Shown: in pieces, positions 1 to 5,656 of the stretch
How positions within the stretch are numbered: the stretch's first letter is position 1
Layout of the letters: each line of letters begins with the position of its first letter
Assembly: GCA_017601265.1 (NCBI GenBank)
Contig: JAFNJA010000126.1
Coordinates: 1 to 5,866 of the forward strand
Length of the DNA: 5,866 bases
Direction of reading: 5' to 3'
From: Candidatus Brockarchaeota archaeon
GTDB taxonomy: Archaea > Thermoproteota > EX4484-205 > DTQO01
Notes under the pieces: generated by a model
The model's input: the letters and a program-made list of their open reading frames with translations, nothing else
The model's database searches: none
Told to the model about the DNA's origin: nothing
Made by a program: the position numbers and the translations under genes

Positions 1-129
1 ACCATCCTCTTCTTGGAGAAGGGAAAGTACAATCCCTCGCTGAGGCTCGCTTACAGGATCGCTCGCGCGTTCAACTCAAAGATCGAGGACGTTTTCTCAT
101 TCAAAGACGAAATTCTTGACGACGAATAA
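1..129 (+). CDS. XRE-family helix-turn-helix transcriptional regulator, C-terminal part
   Basis: The reading frame is open from base 1 and ends at TAA 127-129, giving 42 residues. They begin TILFLEKGKYNPSLRLAYRI and continue with an ARAF...IEDVFSF stretch. This matches the second half of the compact Cro/XRE regulators (YozG-like, usually about 65-70 residues): the end of the recognition helix with E-KGKYNPSL, then a helix of the LAxxIAxxF type and the IEDxFS strand/turn. The N-terminal half, including the first HTH helix, lies outside the window. Members of this family bind DNA as dimers and often regulate themselves or a neighbour. A short acidic tail (KDEILDDE) ends the protein. No terminator is obvious; a 6-bp inverted repeat lies about 50 nt downstream. 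The family call is firm from sequence pattern; the regulated genes are unknown. The ATPase 251 nt downstream on the same strand is a possible but unproven target. Confidence 0.85.
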   Translation, partial: TILFLEKGKYNPSLRLAYRIARAFNSKIEDVFSFKDEILDDE

Positions 130-177
130 GCACCTTGGTTTGTTCGACCGTACCACCGACATCCTTCGGGGAGCGTT

Positions 178-195
178 CTTGGTTCATCGACCAAG
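178..195. repeat. 6-bp inverted repeat downstream of the HTH gene
   Basis: CTTGGT at 178-183 and ACCAAG at 190-195 form a perfect dyad with a 6-nt spacer. It has no T tract after it, so it is not a standard terminator. It could be an operator for the preceding regulator or chance. The rest of 130-340 shows no gene I can support. Confidence 0.3.
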
Positions 196-333
196 CGGGC
201 TTGGCAAAATCGACCCATGGCCTATGGTAACTTGAGCTTGATTGCTGGCCGCGCACGGGCGAGGCGCGCAATGATTTTGGGGGAGAGCCTTCGCACTTCT
301 CGAGAGCCTCAAATTGGCCGTCCGTATGCCAAA

Positions 334-374
334 ATGAAAGACGTATTAATTGGAAAAAATCCGAAAGTTTAGGC
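334..374 (+). promoter_or_regulatory. Candidate archaeal promoter (BRE/TATA) of the P-type ATPase gene
   Basis: A TATA-like element TATTAAT at 344-350 is preceded by a purine-rich stretch (ATGAAAG, 334-340) that could serve as BRE. Placing transcription start about 26 nt downstream gives about 374, only a few bases before the ATG at 381. The mRNA would then be leaderless or nearly so, which is common in archaea and agrees with the lack of a good Shine-Dalgarno before 381. Inferred from position and composition only. Confidence 0.4.
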
Positions 375-380
375 GATCGA

Positions 381-2774
381 ATGGCAGAAAGGAGCTTTGG
401 TTCGGGGAGCATGGCGGACCTGGAAAGGGGCCTGAGTTCTGAAGAGGTCAAGAGAAGGATCATCGAATATGGTTACAACGAAGTCCAGGAGAGGAGGGCA
501 AGTCTGGCCGCGAGGTTCCTAGGGAAGTTCTGGGGATTGTCTCCTTGGATGTTGGAGGCGACGGCGGTCCTCGAATGGTTCCTCGGCAAGTATCTCGAGA
601 TGTTCGTGGTCACGATCCTCCTTTTCTTCAACGCCGTCTTGAGCTTCGCGCAGGAGCGGAAGTCCGATTCGGCGCTCGACGTTCTTAGGCAGAAATTAAG
701 GGTAAACGCGAGGGTGAGAAGGAATGGTAAGTGGATCACGGTTCCAGCCAAGGAGCTGGTTCCTGGCGACATTTTGAGGCTTAGGGCCGGCGATTTCGTA
801 CCAGCCGATGTGAGGTTGGTGGAGGGTATCGCGGAGGTTGACCAATCCGCCATGACGGGCGAGTCTCTACCCGTCGAGAGGAAGGCAGGAGAGGAACTTT
901 ACAGCGGATCTATAATGAGGAAGGGGGAGATAACGGCTGTCGTCGCGGCTACCGGAGCAAAGACGTACTTCGGCAGGACTGTCGAGCTAGTACAGGTGGC
1001 AAAGCCAAAGCTGCATGTTGAGGAGGCCATTTCCAAGGTGTCCAGATGGCTTTTAGCAATGACGCTCGCCATGCTCTCGATCGGGCTTGTTCTTGCAGTA
1101 ATTTACAACACCAAACTCTCCGAGATGGTTCCGTTAACGGCGATCCTTTTGCTCTCGGCTATACCTGTTGCCTTGCCAACGATGTTCACAATAACGATGG
1201 CTCTCGGGTCCTTAGAACTCGCCAAGAAGGGTGTCCTGATAACGAGACTGGACGCCAGCGAGGACGCCGCCGCGATGGACATCGTCTGCGTGGACAAGAC
1301 GGGCACGATGACCATGAACAAGCTTTCGATACGCGAGTTGGTTCCAATTGGGGAGCATGAAGAGAGGGACGTAGTGCTTTACGGAGCTATCGCGTCGCAA
1401 GAGGCAAACCTGGATCCCATAGACCAAGCATTTTTCGCGGCCGCGGAAGGGATGCGGCTATCCCTAGAAGGTTACAAACAGAAAAGGTTCGTGCCGTTCG
1501 ATCCTTCGACAAGGAGGACGGAGGCTACGGTCGAAAAGGAAGGCTTGGAGTTCCACGTTCTTAAGGGATCGTTCCAAACGGTAAAGTCGATCTGCGTAAA
1601 TGAAAAGGAGGAGCTGAAAAAGGCGGAAGGAGCCGTTGAGGAGCTTTCCAAAAGAGGTTACAGGATCATAGCCGTTGCCAAAGGCGAGACGCAAGAGAAT
1701 CTCAAGTTAGCCGGGATCGCGGCCCTCTACGACGCTCCCAGAACCGATTCGTCCAGCCTGATAAGTGAGCTCAAGCAACTTGGAATTTCCGTCAAGATGC
1801 TGACGGGCGACGCTCTGCCGATAGCCAAAGAGGTTTCGAAGCAACTGGGCTTGGGCGGCAACCTGATAAGAATCTCCGGCCTAAAAGATAGCGCTGGTGA
1901 AGAAGAGCGCTTACGCATAATGGAGGAATGCAACGGTTTTGCCGAGATATTCCCAGAGGACAAGTTCCTCATCGTGAAGAGCCTCCAAGAAGGAAAGCAC
2001 GTGGTGGGCATGACGGGCGACGTAGTAAATGATGCCCCAGCATTGAGGCAGGCTGAAGTAGGCATAGCTGTGGCTAACGCAACGGACGTTGCAAAGAAAG
2101 CTTCAAGCGCTGTCCTTACGACGGAGGGTCTTGTGGGGATAGTAGACCTTGTGAAAACTGGCAGGATGATATTTCAGAGAATAGCCAGTTGGGTAATAAA
2201 CAAGATGATTAGAACTTTCAAGAGGGTCGTTTTTATAGTTGTTGCATTTGTACTTACGGGAAGATACGTCGTATCAACGTTCGACATGATACTCCTTCTC
2301 TTCCTGAGCGACTATGTCACGCTTTCTCTATCGACCGATAGGGTAAGGTATTCAAAGAAACCGGAGAGCTGGGACATCACGGGTCTGGTTAAAACCGGAA
2401 TTGTCCTTGGGATATTGATGGTGTTTGAGTCCCTTGGCATACTCTACATCGGCTTGTCGTATTTCGGCCTTCTCGAAAGGATCGACCAGCTGCACACGTT
2501 CGTATTCAACTTTCTCACGTTCTCGGGATATTTCACCGTCCTCGCTGTTAGGGAGAGAAGGCACTTTTGGGAATCGAGGCCGAGCAGAGCCCTCGCCTTC
2601 GCGATAGCGACAAACATGGCGATAGTGTCTTTGATCTCGATAATTGGCATACCCGGTGTCGCGCCGATAGATCCGGGAAAGCTCCTGGCGGTCGTCTCTT
2701 ACTCCTTTGCGACTTTCCTTCTGAACGATCTCGTCAAGGTCTTCTTAGTTCGAAGAATCGGCGCAGCGCTATAG
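381..2774 (+). CDS. P-type ATPase, plasma-membrane proton-efflux type (P3A), complete
   Basis: A 797-residue membrane pump expected to couple ATP hydrolysis to proton export. It follows the P3A plan: N-terminal GLSSEEVKRR and KFWGLSPWMLEA segments, M1-M2 (about 52-92), actuator loop with TGES 159-162, M3-M4 (222-275) with IPVALP 261-266, phosphorylation motif DKTGTMT (Asp305), nucleotide domain (FDPSTRRTEA about 373-382, KG 395-396), LTGD 474-477, TGDVVNDAP 545-553, then M5-M10 (about 614-790). There is no C-terminal autoinhibitory extension of the plant/fungal kind, as usual in archaeal homologues. By motif alignment to plant AHA2, Asn84 (M2), Arg615 (M5) and Asp644 (M6) match the proton-gate residues Asn106, Arg655 and Asp684, supporting H+ as substrate. 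Oddities: Val548 replaces the glycine of TGDGxND, DKTGTMT replaces DKTGTLT, KGSF replaces KGAP, and DAPR replaces DPPR. The ATG at 381 suits the promoter; ATG 411 is an alternative start. The ion is inferred from family and residues. Confidence 0.93.
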   Translation: MAERSFGSGSMADLERGLSSEEVKRRIIEYGYNEVQERRASLAARFLGKFWGLSPWMLEATAVLEWFLGKYLEMFVVTILLFFNAVLSFAQERKSDSALDVLRQKLRVNARVRRNGKWITVPAKELVPGDILRLRAGDFVPADVRLVEGIAEVDQSAMTGESLPVERKAGEELYSGSIMRKGEITAVVAATGAKTYFGRTVELVQVAKPKLHVEEAISKVSRWLLAMTLAMLSIGLVLAVIYNTKLSEMVPLTAILLLSAIPVALPTMFTITMALGSLELAKKGVLITRLDASEDAAAMDIVCVDKTGTMTMNKLSIRELVPIGEHEERDVVLYGAIASQEANLDPIDQAFFAAAEGMRLSLEGYKQKRFVPFDPSTRRTEATVEKEGLEFHVLKGSFQTVKSICVNEKEELKKAEGAVEELSKRGYRIIAVAKGETQENLKLAGIAALYDAPRTDSSSLISELKQLGISVKMLTGDALPIAKEVSKQLGLGGNLIRISGLKDSAGEEERLRIMEECNGFAEIFPEDKFLIVKSLQEGKHVVGMTGDVVNDAPALRQAEVGIAVANATDVAKKASSAVLTTEGLVGIVDLVKTGRMIFQRIASWVINKMIRTFKRVVFIVVAFVLTGRYVVSTFDMILLLFLSDYVTLSLSTDRVRYSKKPESWDITGLVKTGIVLGILMVFESLGILYIGLSYFGLLERIDQLHTFVFNFLTFSGYFTVLAVRERRHFWESRPSRALAFAIATNMAIVSLISIIGIPGVAPIDPGKLLAVVSYSFATFLLNDLVKVFLVRRIGAAL

Positions 2775-2797
2775 GCAAATCCGAAAAGGCAAAGGCG

Positions 2798-2829
2798 ATG
2801 CGTTTTTCTGTAAAATGCGTTTTTCGTAA
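2798..2829 (+). terminator. Candidate T-tract terminator after the ATPase gene, built from a 17-nt imperfect duplication
   Basis: Two copies of ATGCGTTTTTC start at 2798 and 2815 (period 17), each followed by a GTAA-like tail. They carry T5 tracts at 2803-2807 and 2820-2824, about 30 and 46 nt after the stop codon. Archaeal RNA polymerase terminates at T-rich non-template tracts without needing a hairpin, so tandem T tracts just after a gene suggest a terminator. Confidence 0.45.
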
Positions 2830-3068
2830 TGGGGTATCGCTAATGTCGCAGCAGCCTCGGAGGCAACGGCCGATCAAAAATAAACGGATGATGACCTGGA
2901 AGAGACAGATGCGCAACGGATCCAAGCTGGGACGCCCGTGCAAATTCATCCATTCCATTGACGGCGGTCATCAATCCGAAAGCATTTCCCCTGCCCTCCC
3001 TGCCTAGGAACTTTGGCATAACCCCTCTCGGTCGCGTCAATGGCACAAGTTCCCAAGACCGCAGGAAT

Positions 3069-3089
3069 AAAAAGGAAGGGAGTCAAAAA
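3069..3089 (-). terminator. Candidate paired T-tract terminator for the minus-strand operon
   Basis: On the minus strand two T5 tracts occur 16 nt apart (A5 on plus at 3069-3073 and 3085-3089), in a pyrimidine-rich context. They lie about 190-210 nt beyond the stop of the coiled-coil gene. This is far for a terminator, so the 3' end could lie nearer. The call rests on tract composition only. Confidence 0.25.
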
Positions 3090-3195
3090 CCGTCATCCCC
3101 AGAAAGATGAAACCTTCGCAATAGGCTCTAGAAATGGCATACTAGCGACAAATGTTTCTATCGCCGAGGTCTGCACCGTCACCAACCGGCAGCCA

Positions 3196-3231
3196 GGACC
3201 ATGAGGAAAGATCTAAGTCGATCTTCGGTCC
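3196..3231 (-). repeat. Imperfect hairpin 3' of the coiled-coil gene
   Basis: The inner stem AAGATC 3208-3213 / GATCTT 3220-3225 has a 6-nt loop. An outer stem GGACC 3196-3200 / GGTCC 3227-3231 is separated from it by an unequal internal loop (7 and 1 nt). The hairpin lies 47 nt beyond the operon's last stop codon on the minus strand, so it could shape or protect the 3' end of that mRNA. Eleven pairs in total; chance is not excluded. Confidence 0.35.
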
Positions 3232-3277
3232 AACGAGTTCCCCGAATCCAGTCAACCAGCTGTTTCCCATGCGCAGC

Positions 3278-3958
3278 CTAAAGGCGCTCGTCTTTCGGCC
3301 TGGCCGTCGTGTACCTGCCGCGCAGCTCCGCTATCTTCCTCTCTATCCTGGGGATCTTCTCCTCGAGGAATTCCTTGTAATCACGGGGCATCTCCCCCCT
3401 AGTCCTTTCCAGCCTCTTGGGCTTCATCGACTCCACAATGCCTTCCATCCTGCCCAGAAGCACGCTGCTCCACATGTAGGTCAGAAGGATGCTTGGCGTT
3501 TCATCTGTTAGTCCGTGGCTGAACCGTTGCTTGATCTCGCCGATCTCGTTACGCAGCTCGTCCAATGTCCTCCTCGCGTAATCCGCCTCTTCCCGCGGCA
3601 ACGGCAATGGCTTGCCTGCCATTCCAGCGGATTCCGGAGGCTTGCCCTCCAGAAGCGTCGCCCTCAGCTCCTCTATGTGCTTTTCCAACGCGATGCACCC
3701 GGTCACGATCGCGCTCTCGTGCTTCCTTTCGTAGACGGAATCTTGGAACGCCTTCAGCTTGAGGTCGACCTGCCTCATCTCCTCGTCCACCCTCCTAAGG
3801 GCCATGTCCACGTTGAGCATCTCCGCTTGGGCCTTGTACCCCTCGATCCCGTCGCCCAGAGACCTCAGGCTCCTTTGCAGTTCGTCGTAGCGCTTCTGCA
3901 ACCTGGCGCGCTGCTGCGTGAGTTCGGCCCTCTTCGAAGCCAGGTCCTCCTTGCCCAC
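3278..3958 (-). CDS. Coiled-coil protein of unknown function, second gene of the toroid operon
   Basis: A 226-residue, highly charged, mostly helical protein that I do not recognise. Residues 1-105 form a long predicted coiled coil (ELTQQRARLQKRYDELQRSL, then RRVDEEMRQVDLKLKAF). A Pro/Gly-rich linker follows (about 105-122, GKPPESAGMAGKPLPLP). A second helical part comes next (124-148), then a more hydrophobic helix (about 155-176, SILLTYMWSSVLLGRMEGIV) and a final basic amphipathic coil (192-215) ending in a charged tail. There is no signal peptide; the hydrophobic stretch is borderline for a membrane segment. The GTG start is chosen because GGTGA, the archaeal Shine-Dalgarno core, sits 4 nt before it and an upstream extension would run under the preceding gene. 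That GGTGA contains the stop codon of the toroid gene, so translation is probably coupled and the products may act together. A structural partner or scaffold is plausible but inferred. Confidence 0.8.
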   Translation of the reverse strand: MGKEDLASKRAELTQQRARLQKRYDELQRSLRSLGDGIEGYKAQAEMLNVDMALRRVDEEMRQVDLKLKAFQDSVYERKHESAIVTGCIALEKHIEELRATLLEGKPPESAGMAGKPLPLPREEADYARRTLDELRNEIGEIKQRFSHGLTDETPSILLTYMWSSVLLGRMEGIVESMKPKRLERTRGEMPRDYKEFLEEKIPRIERKIAELRGRYTTARPKDERL

Positions 3959-3969
3959 TCTTTCACCCC
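3959..3969 (-). promoter_or_regulatory. Shine-Dalgarno overlapping the toroid gene's stop codon
   Basis: On the minus strand the end of the toroid gene reads ...GGGGTGA, followed by AAGA and then the GTG start at 3958. GGTGA complements the archaeal 16S 3' end, and its TGA is also the stop codon (3965-3963). This decides the start of the coiled-coil gene and implies translational coupling. Confidence 0.6.
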
Positions 3970-4874
3970 CCCAACCAACCCAATTTACGCAGGACGGACA
4001 GCGCGAAATACGTGTCCTCGAAAGTCGATATCCCAAGCTCGACCGACCGCCTGAAGCCCCCGTTGGAGTTGTAGCATTTGAACACGTGGCGCAGGGTCCG
4101 CTCCGGATACCCACACTTCTCGCCCATCGCGTCGAGAAGAAGGACTCCGTAATACGTGTCTTCCATGTAGGCGATGGAGCTGCTGGGCACGACCGAGAAA
4201 CCTCCCGAGGGTTTCTCGCAAGAAAGGACGTATCCTGCCGTTTCCTCGAGCGTCCGGATATCGTATCCCAAGTTGAGCAACGAGAATACGGCATGGAACG
4301 TCGATCTGAGGTTTGAGAGGCCTCTAGATCCGAAGCCGCCATCCCCGTTCTTGTGACCGAGCAGCCAATTCGTGGTAGCTTTCGCTCCCTCCCTGGCGTC
4401 AAGCAATCCGAGGAGCTCCGTGGCCATGAATGTCGATTCGAACTCCGATGTAGCTTCTATGTCGACATCTATCGTTCCGAACGAGCCGTCGGGGCGCCGG
4501 AGGGAGAGGACGAGATCTTCGATGCCTTCGTCCGGGTCTTCGCCGCACAACGTTAGAGCCTTCGATACGTAGTAGCAAGCGTGGAGGTCCCCCACCCGGA
4601 ACCCGCGCAGCCAACGTGCGGTTTTTTGGGGGTCCGGCAATTCAGCGCCAAGCAGCGCCAGTATCTCCAGGGCGTAGTAAGTGTCCTGCGCATTCGAATC
4701 CACAAACTGGCAGAACGTGAATCCGCCATCTTCGTTCCGCCTCTTCAAGACGTATTCTGAGACCGCCTTCCTCAGAATTCTTTTCCGCTCCTCCGCATCC
4801 GGATTATCCAACGCCGCCTGCGTCTCCGGCGCGGTCCACCGGAACATGAAGCTCGACACCCGTTTTACTTGCAC
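3963..4874 (-). CDS. Prenyltransferase/terpenoid-cyclase repeat (alpha/alpha toroid) protein
   Basis: A 303-residue protein built from about six alpha/alpha-toroid repeats, the fold of protein prenyltransferase beta subunits and squalene/terpene cyclases. GGF-type turns occur at 50-52, 130-132 (GSF), 179-181, 224-226 and 272-274. Matching helices start at about D64 (DTYYALEILALLG), H98, S147, S191, D239 (DTYYGVLLLDAMG) and D287 (DTYFALSVLRKLG), spaced mostly 44-49 residues apart. The length fits a prenyltransferase beta subunit. However, where Rab geranylgeranyltransferase has the zinc ligands Asp-x-Cys and His, the corresponding repeats show DTY and EDT, and no squalene-cyclase DxDD motif is visible. 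An enzyme activity therefore cannot be assigned; a binding or scaffold role is equally possible. No signal peptide is seen. The start is GTG 4874; ATG 4847, with a GGTG about 9 nt upstream, is a fair alternative. It is the first gene of an operon with the coiled-coil gene. The family is sure, the function is not. Confidence 0.85.
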   Translation of the reverse strand: MQVKRVSSFMFRWTAPETQAALDNPDAEERKRILRKAVSEYVLKRRNEDGGFTFCQFVDSNAQDTYYALEILALLGAELPDPQKTARWLRGFRVGDLHACYYVSKALTLCGEDPDEGIEDLVLSLRRPDGSFGTIDVDIEATSEFESTFMATELLGLLDAREGAKATTNWLLGHKNGDGGFGSRGLSNLRSTFHAVFSLLNLGYDIRTLEETAGYVLSCEKPSGGFSVVPSSSIAYMEDTYYGVLLLDAMGEKCGYPERTLRHVFKCYNSNGGFRRSVELGISTFEDTYFALSVLRKLGWLGG

Positions 4875-4972
4875 TTTGTAGAAGCTGTTAGCCCAGAATC
4901 CGAACCTGGGCGGTTTAGGCAGCTTTGGCCGCCAGGGCGAGCCTCATCGCCGAGGTTTTGGAGGAAGCGTCG

Positions 4973-4988
4973 TTTATAAATCTTGTTT
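4973..4988 (-). promoter_or_regulatory. Candidate archaeal promoter of the toroid/coiled-coil operon
   Basis: A perfect palindromic TATA box, TTTATAAA, lies at 4973-4980. Read on the minus strand it is preceded by AAACAAGA, a good A-rich BRE-like flank; on the plus strand the upstream flank (AGCGTCG) is poorer. This favours transcription leftward. Start would be near 4950, giving a leader of about 75 nt before GTG 4874. Confidence 0.5.
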
Positions 4989-5124
4989 GGACCTTCTCAC
5001 AATCCAAAAAACCGGCGCGGAACGGCATCAGTTATTTCCTTCGCTGGAATCCCTGCTTGGCGGCAGCTGGGAAAGTTCCCATTAACGGGGCCGCAATCAA
5101 ACCGACATCCTTATAACGCCCAAG

Positions 5125-5150
5125 CAAAACTTATTTACTTACTATGCATA
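5125..5150 (+). promoter_or_regulatory. Candidate promoter region of the small acidic protein gene
   Basis: CAAAAC followed by TTATTTA (5131-5137) resembles BRE plus TATA, predicting a start near 5160. TTATAAC at 5111-5117 and TATGCATA at 5143-5150 are competing AT-rich elements. Apart from these and the opposite-facing TTTATAAA box, the spacer 4875-5253 shows nothing I can name. Confidence 0.35.
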
Positions 5151-5253
5151 TTAGTAGCTATTAGCGGATTGTGTAATTGCTATCGCGATTGACAGGGTGG
5201 GCGGTCTCGGAGGTGGGCACGACCCCGTGAGAAGGCCGGTTAGGAAGTGCAAA

Positions 5254-5457
5254 ATGGAGCCGCGGGTTCGCGGCTTGGATGTAGTGGACGACGCTTGCGC
5301 CCGAGAATCGGGTTTCGCAAATGATTTCGAATCTGAGAAAGAGGCCATACTGAAGGAAGCGGAGTGTGTTTTAGCCGCCTTGAGCGAAGACGGGGAATTT
5401 TGGGATGAAGTTGATCGGGTGAAACACCGAACGCTCGAAATGCGGCGGGATAATTGA
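5254..5457 (+). CDS. Small acidic hypothetical protein (67 residues)
   Basis: I do not recognise this protein. It is rich in Glu/Asp and seems helical in its second half (ESEKEAILKEAECVLAAL, then GEFWDEVDRVKHRTLEMRRD), with two cysteines (18 and 38), no signal peptide and no membrane segment. Most codons start with a purine, as expected of a real gene, and the opposite-strand frame would be an implausible Ser-rich protein. ATG 5254 is chosen because AGGAAGTG, a one-mismatch Shine-Dalgarno, ends 4 nt before it. GTG 5227, with GGAGGTG 11 nt upstream, and GTG 5197 would extend the protein to 76 or 86 residues with a Gly/Arg-rich start. It stands alone, divergent from the toroid operon. The size and charge would suit an antitoxin or a small adaptor, but nothing shows this. 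Confidence 0.5.
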   Translation: MEPRVRGLDVVDDACARESGFANDFESEKEAILKEAECVLAALSEDGEFWDEVDRVKHRTLEMRRDN

Positions 5458-5502
5458 CCCATGATCTTGGTCAGTTGATCGTGATAACGCTTCATTCGTC
5501 AG

Positions 5503-5542
5503 CGGTTCCGACCGAAATTCCACGGTTCCGACCGAAATTCCA
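5503..5542. repeat. Perfect tandem duplication of a 20-bp unit
   Basis: CGGTTCCGACCGAAATTCCA occurs at 5503-5522 and again, without mismatch or spacer, at 5523-5542. Each unit holds a CGGT/ACCG dyad with a 4-nt centre and a partial TTCnGnCnGAA dyad. Twenty base pairs is close to two helical turns, so two bound proteins would sit on the same DNA face. Candidate operator pair or replication slippage product. Confidence 0.8.
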
Positions 5543-5640
5543 TTTTCCTATTATGTATCAAAAATTATGTTGCCGCAATTCTTGAGGAAATTATTATCCA
5601 AAGTGAAATGAGTTTTAAAGTGGACCGAGTGGGATTTTTG
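5543..5640. other. AT-rich spacer between convergent genes, with T tracts on both strands
   Basis: A short T4 run (plus, 5543-5546) and an A5 run near 5559-5563 (T5 on minus) could end transcripts from the small acidic gene and from the right-edge minus-strand frame. A TTTTAAA element near 5612-5618 could also be a TATA box. No gene is visible. Confidence 0.3.
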
Positions 5641-5643
5641 GGC

Positions 5644-5656
5644 GGCCTTAAAGGCC
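5644..5656. repeat. Perfect GGCCTT/AAGGCC dyad
   Basis: GGCCTT and AAGGCC flank a single central base. Flanking TGGG 5639-5642 and CCCA 5661-5664 could extend the stem across an unequal internal loop. On the minus strand the stop codon TAA of the right-edge open frame sits at the centre of this dyad. No T tract follows directly on either strand's 3' side. Confidence 0.5.

Larger units (their letters stand above)
2830..3277. other. Intergenic stretch without a supportable gene, between convergent transcription units
   Basis: With the terminator region just before it, this makes about 500 bases between the ATPase stop (2774) and the stop of the minus-strand coiled-coil gene (3278). Short open frames exist: (+) 2798-3007, (+) ATG 3040 to TGA 3204 (54 residues), and (-) 3046-2840 (68 residues). 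None resembles a known family, none has a clear ribosome-binding site at a sensible distance, and the frames compete over the same bases. On the minus strand there are T5 tracts (A5 on plus) at 3069-3073 and 3085-3089 and a hairpin at 3196-3231, consistent with 3' end formation for the operon from the right. I see no tRNA, C/D-box RNA or mobile-element end here. A degraded gene cannot be excluded. Confidence 0.5.

Noticed and set aside
2888..2894. ATGATGA resembling a C/D-box RNA box C
   Set aside because: No CTGA box D or D' at a suitable distance and no terminal stem.
2798..3007. Plus-strand frame of about 69 codons after the ATPase
   Set aside because: It starts inside the T-tract duplication, has no ribosome-binding site and a low-complexity basic sequence; best explained as chance.
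2840..3046. 68-residue minus-strand open frame, GTG start, with an internal ATG at 3019-3017
   Set aside because: No recognised family, no properly spaced ribosome-binding site, and the opposite strand is also partly open over the same bases. Possibly a gene remnant, but nothing supports it.
3040..3204. 54-residue plus-strand frame rich in Lys/Arg at its start
   Set aside because: No family resemblance and no Shine-Dalgarno; it runs across the candidate minus-strand T-tract terminator and into the 3' hairpin of the opposite operon.
5151..5495. 114-residue minus-strand frame overlapping the small acidic gene
   Set aside because: Very Ser-rich composition typical of the antisense of a Glu/Asp-rich gene; the plus strand has the more natural codon pattern and a Shine-Dalgarno.
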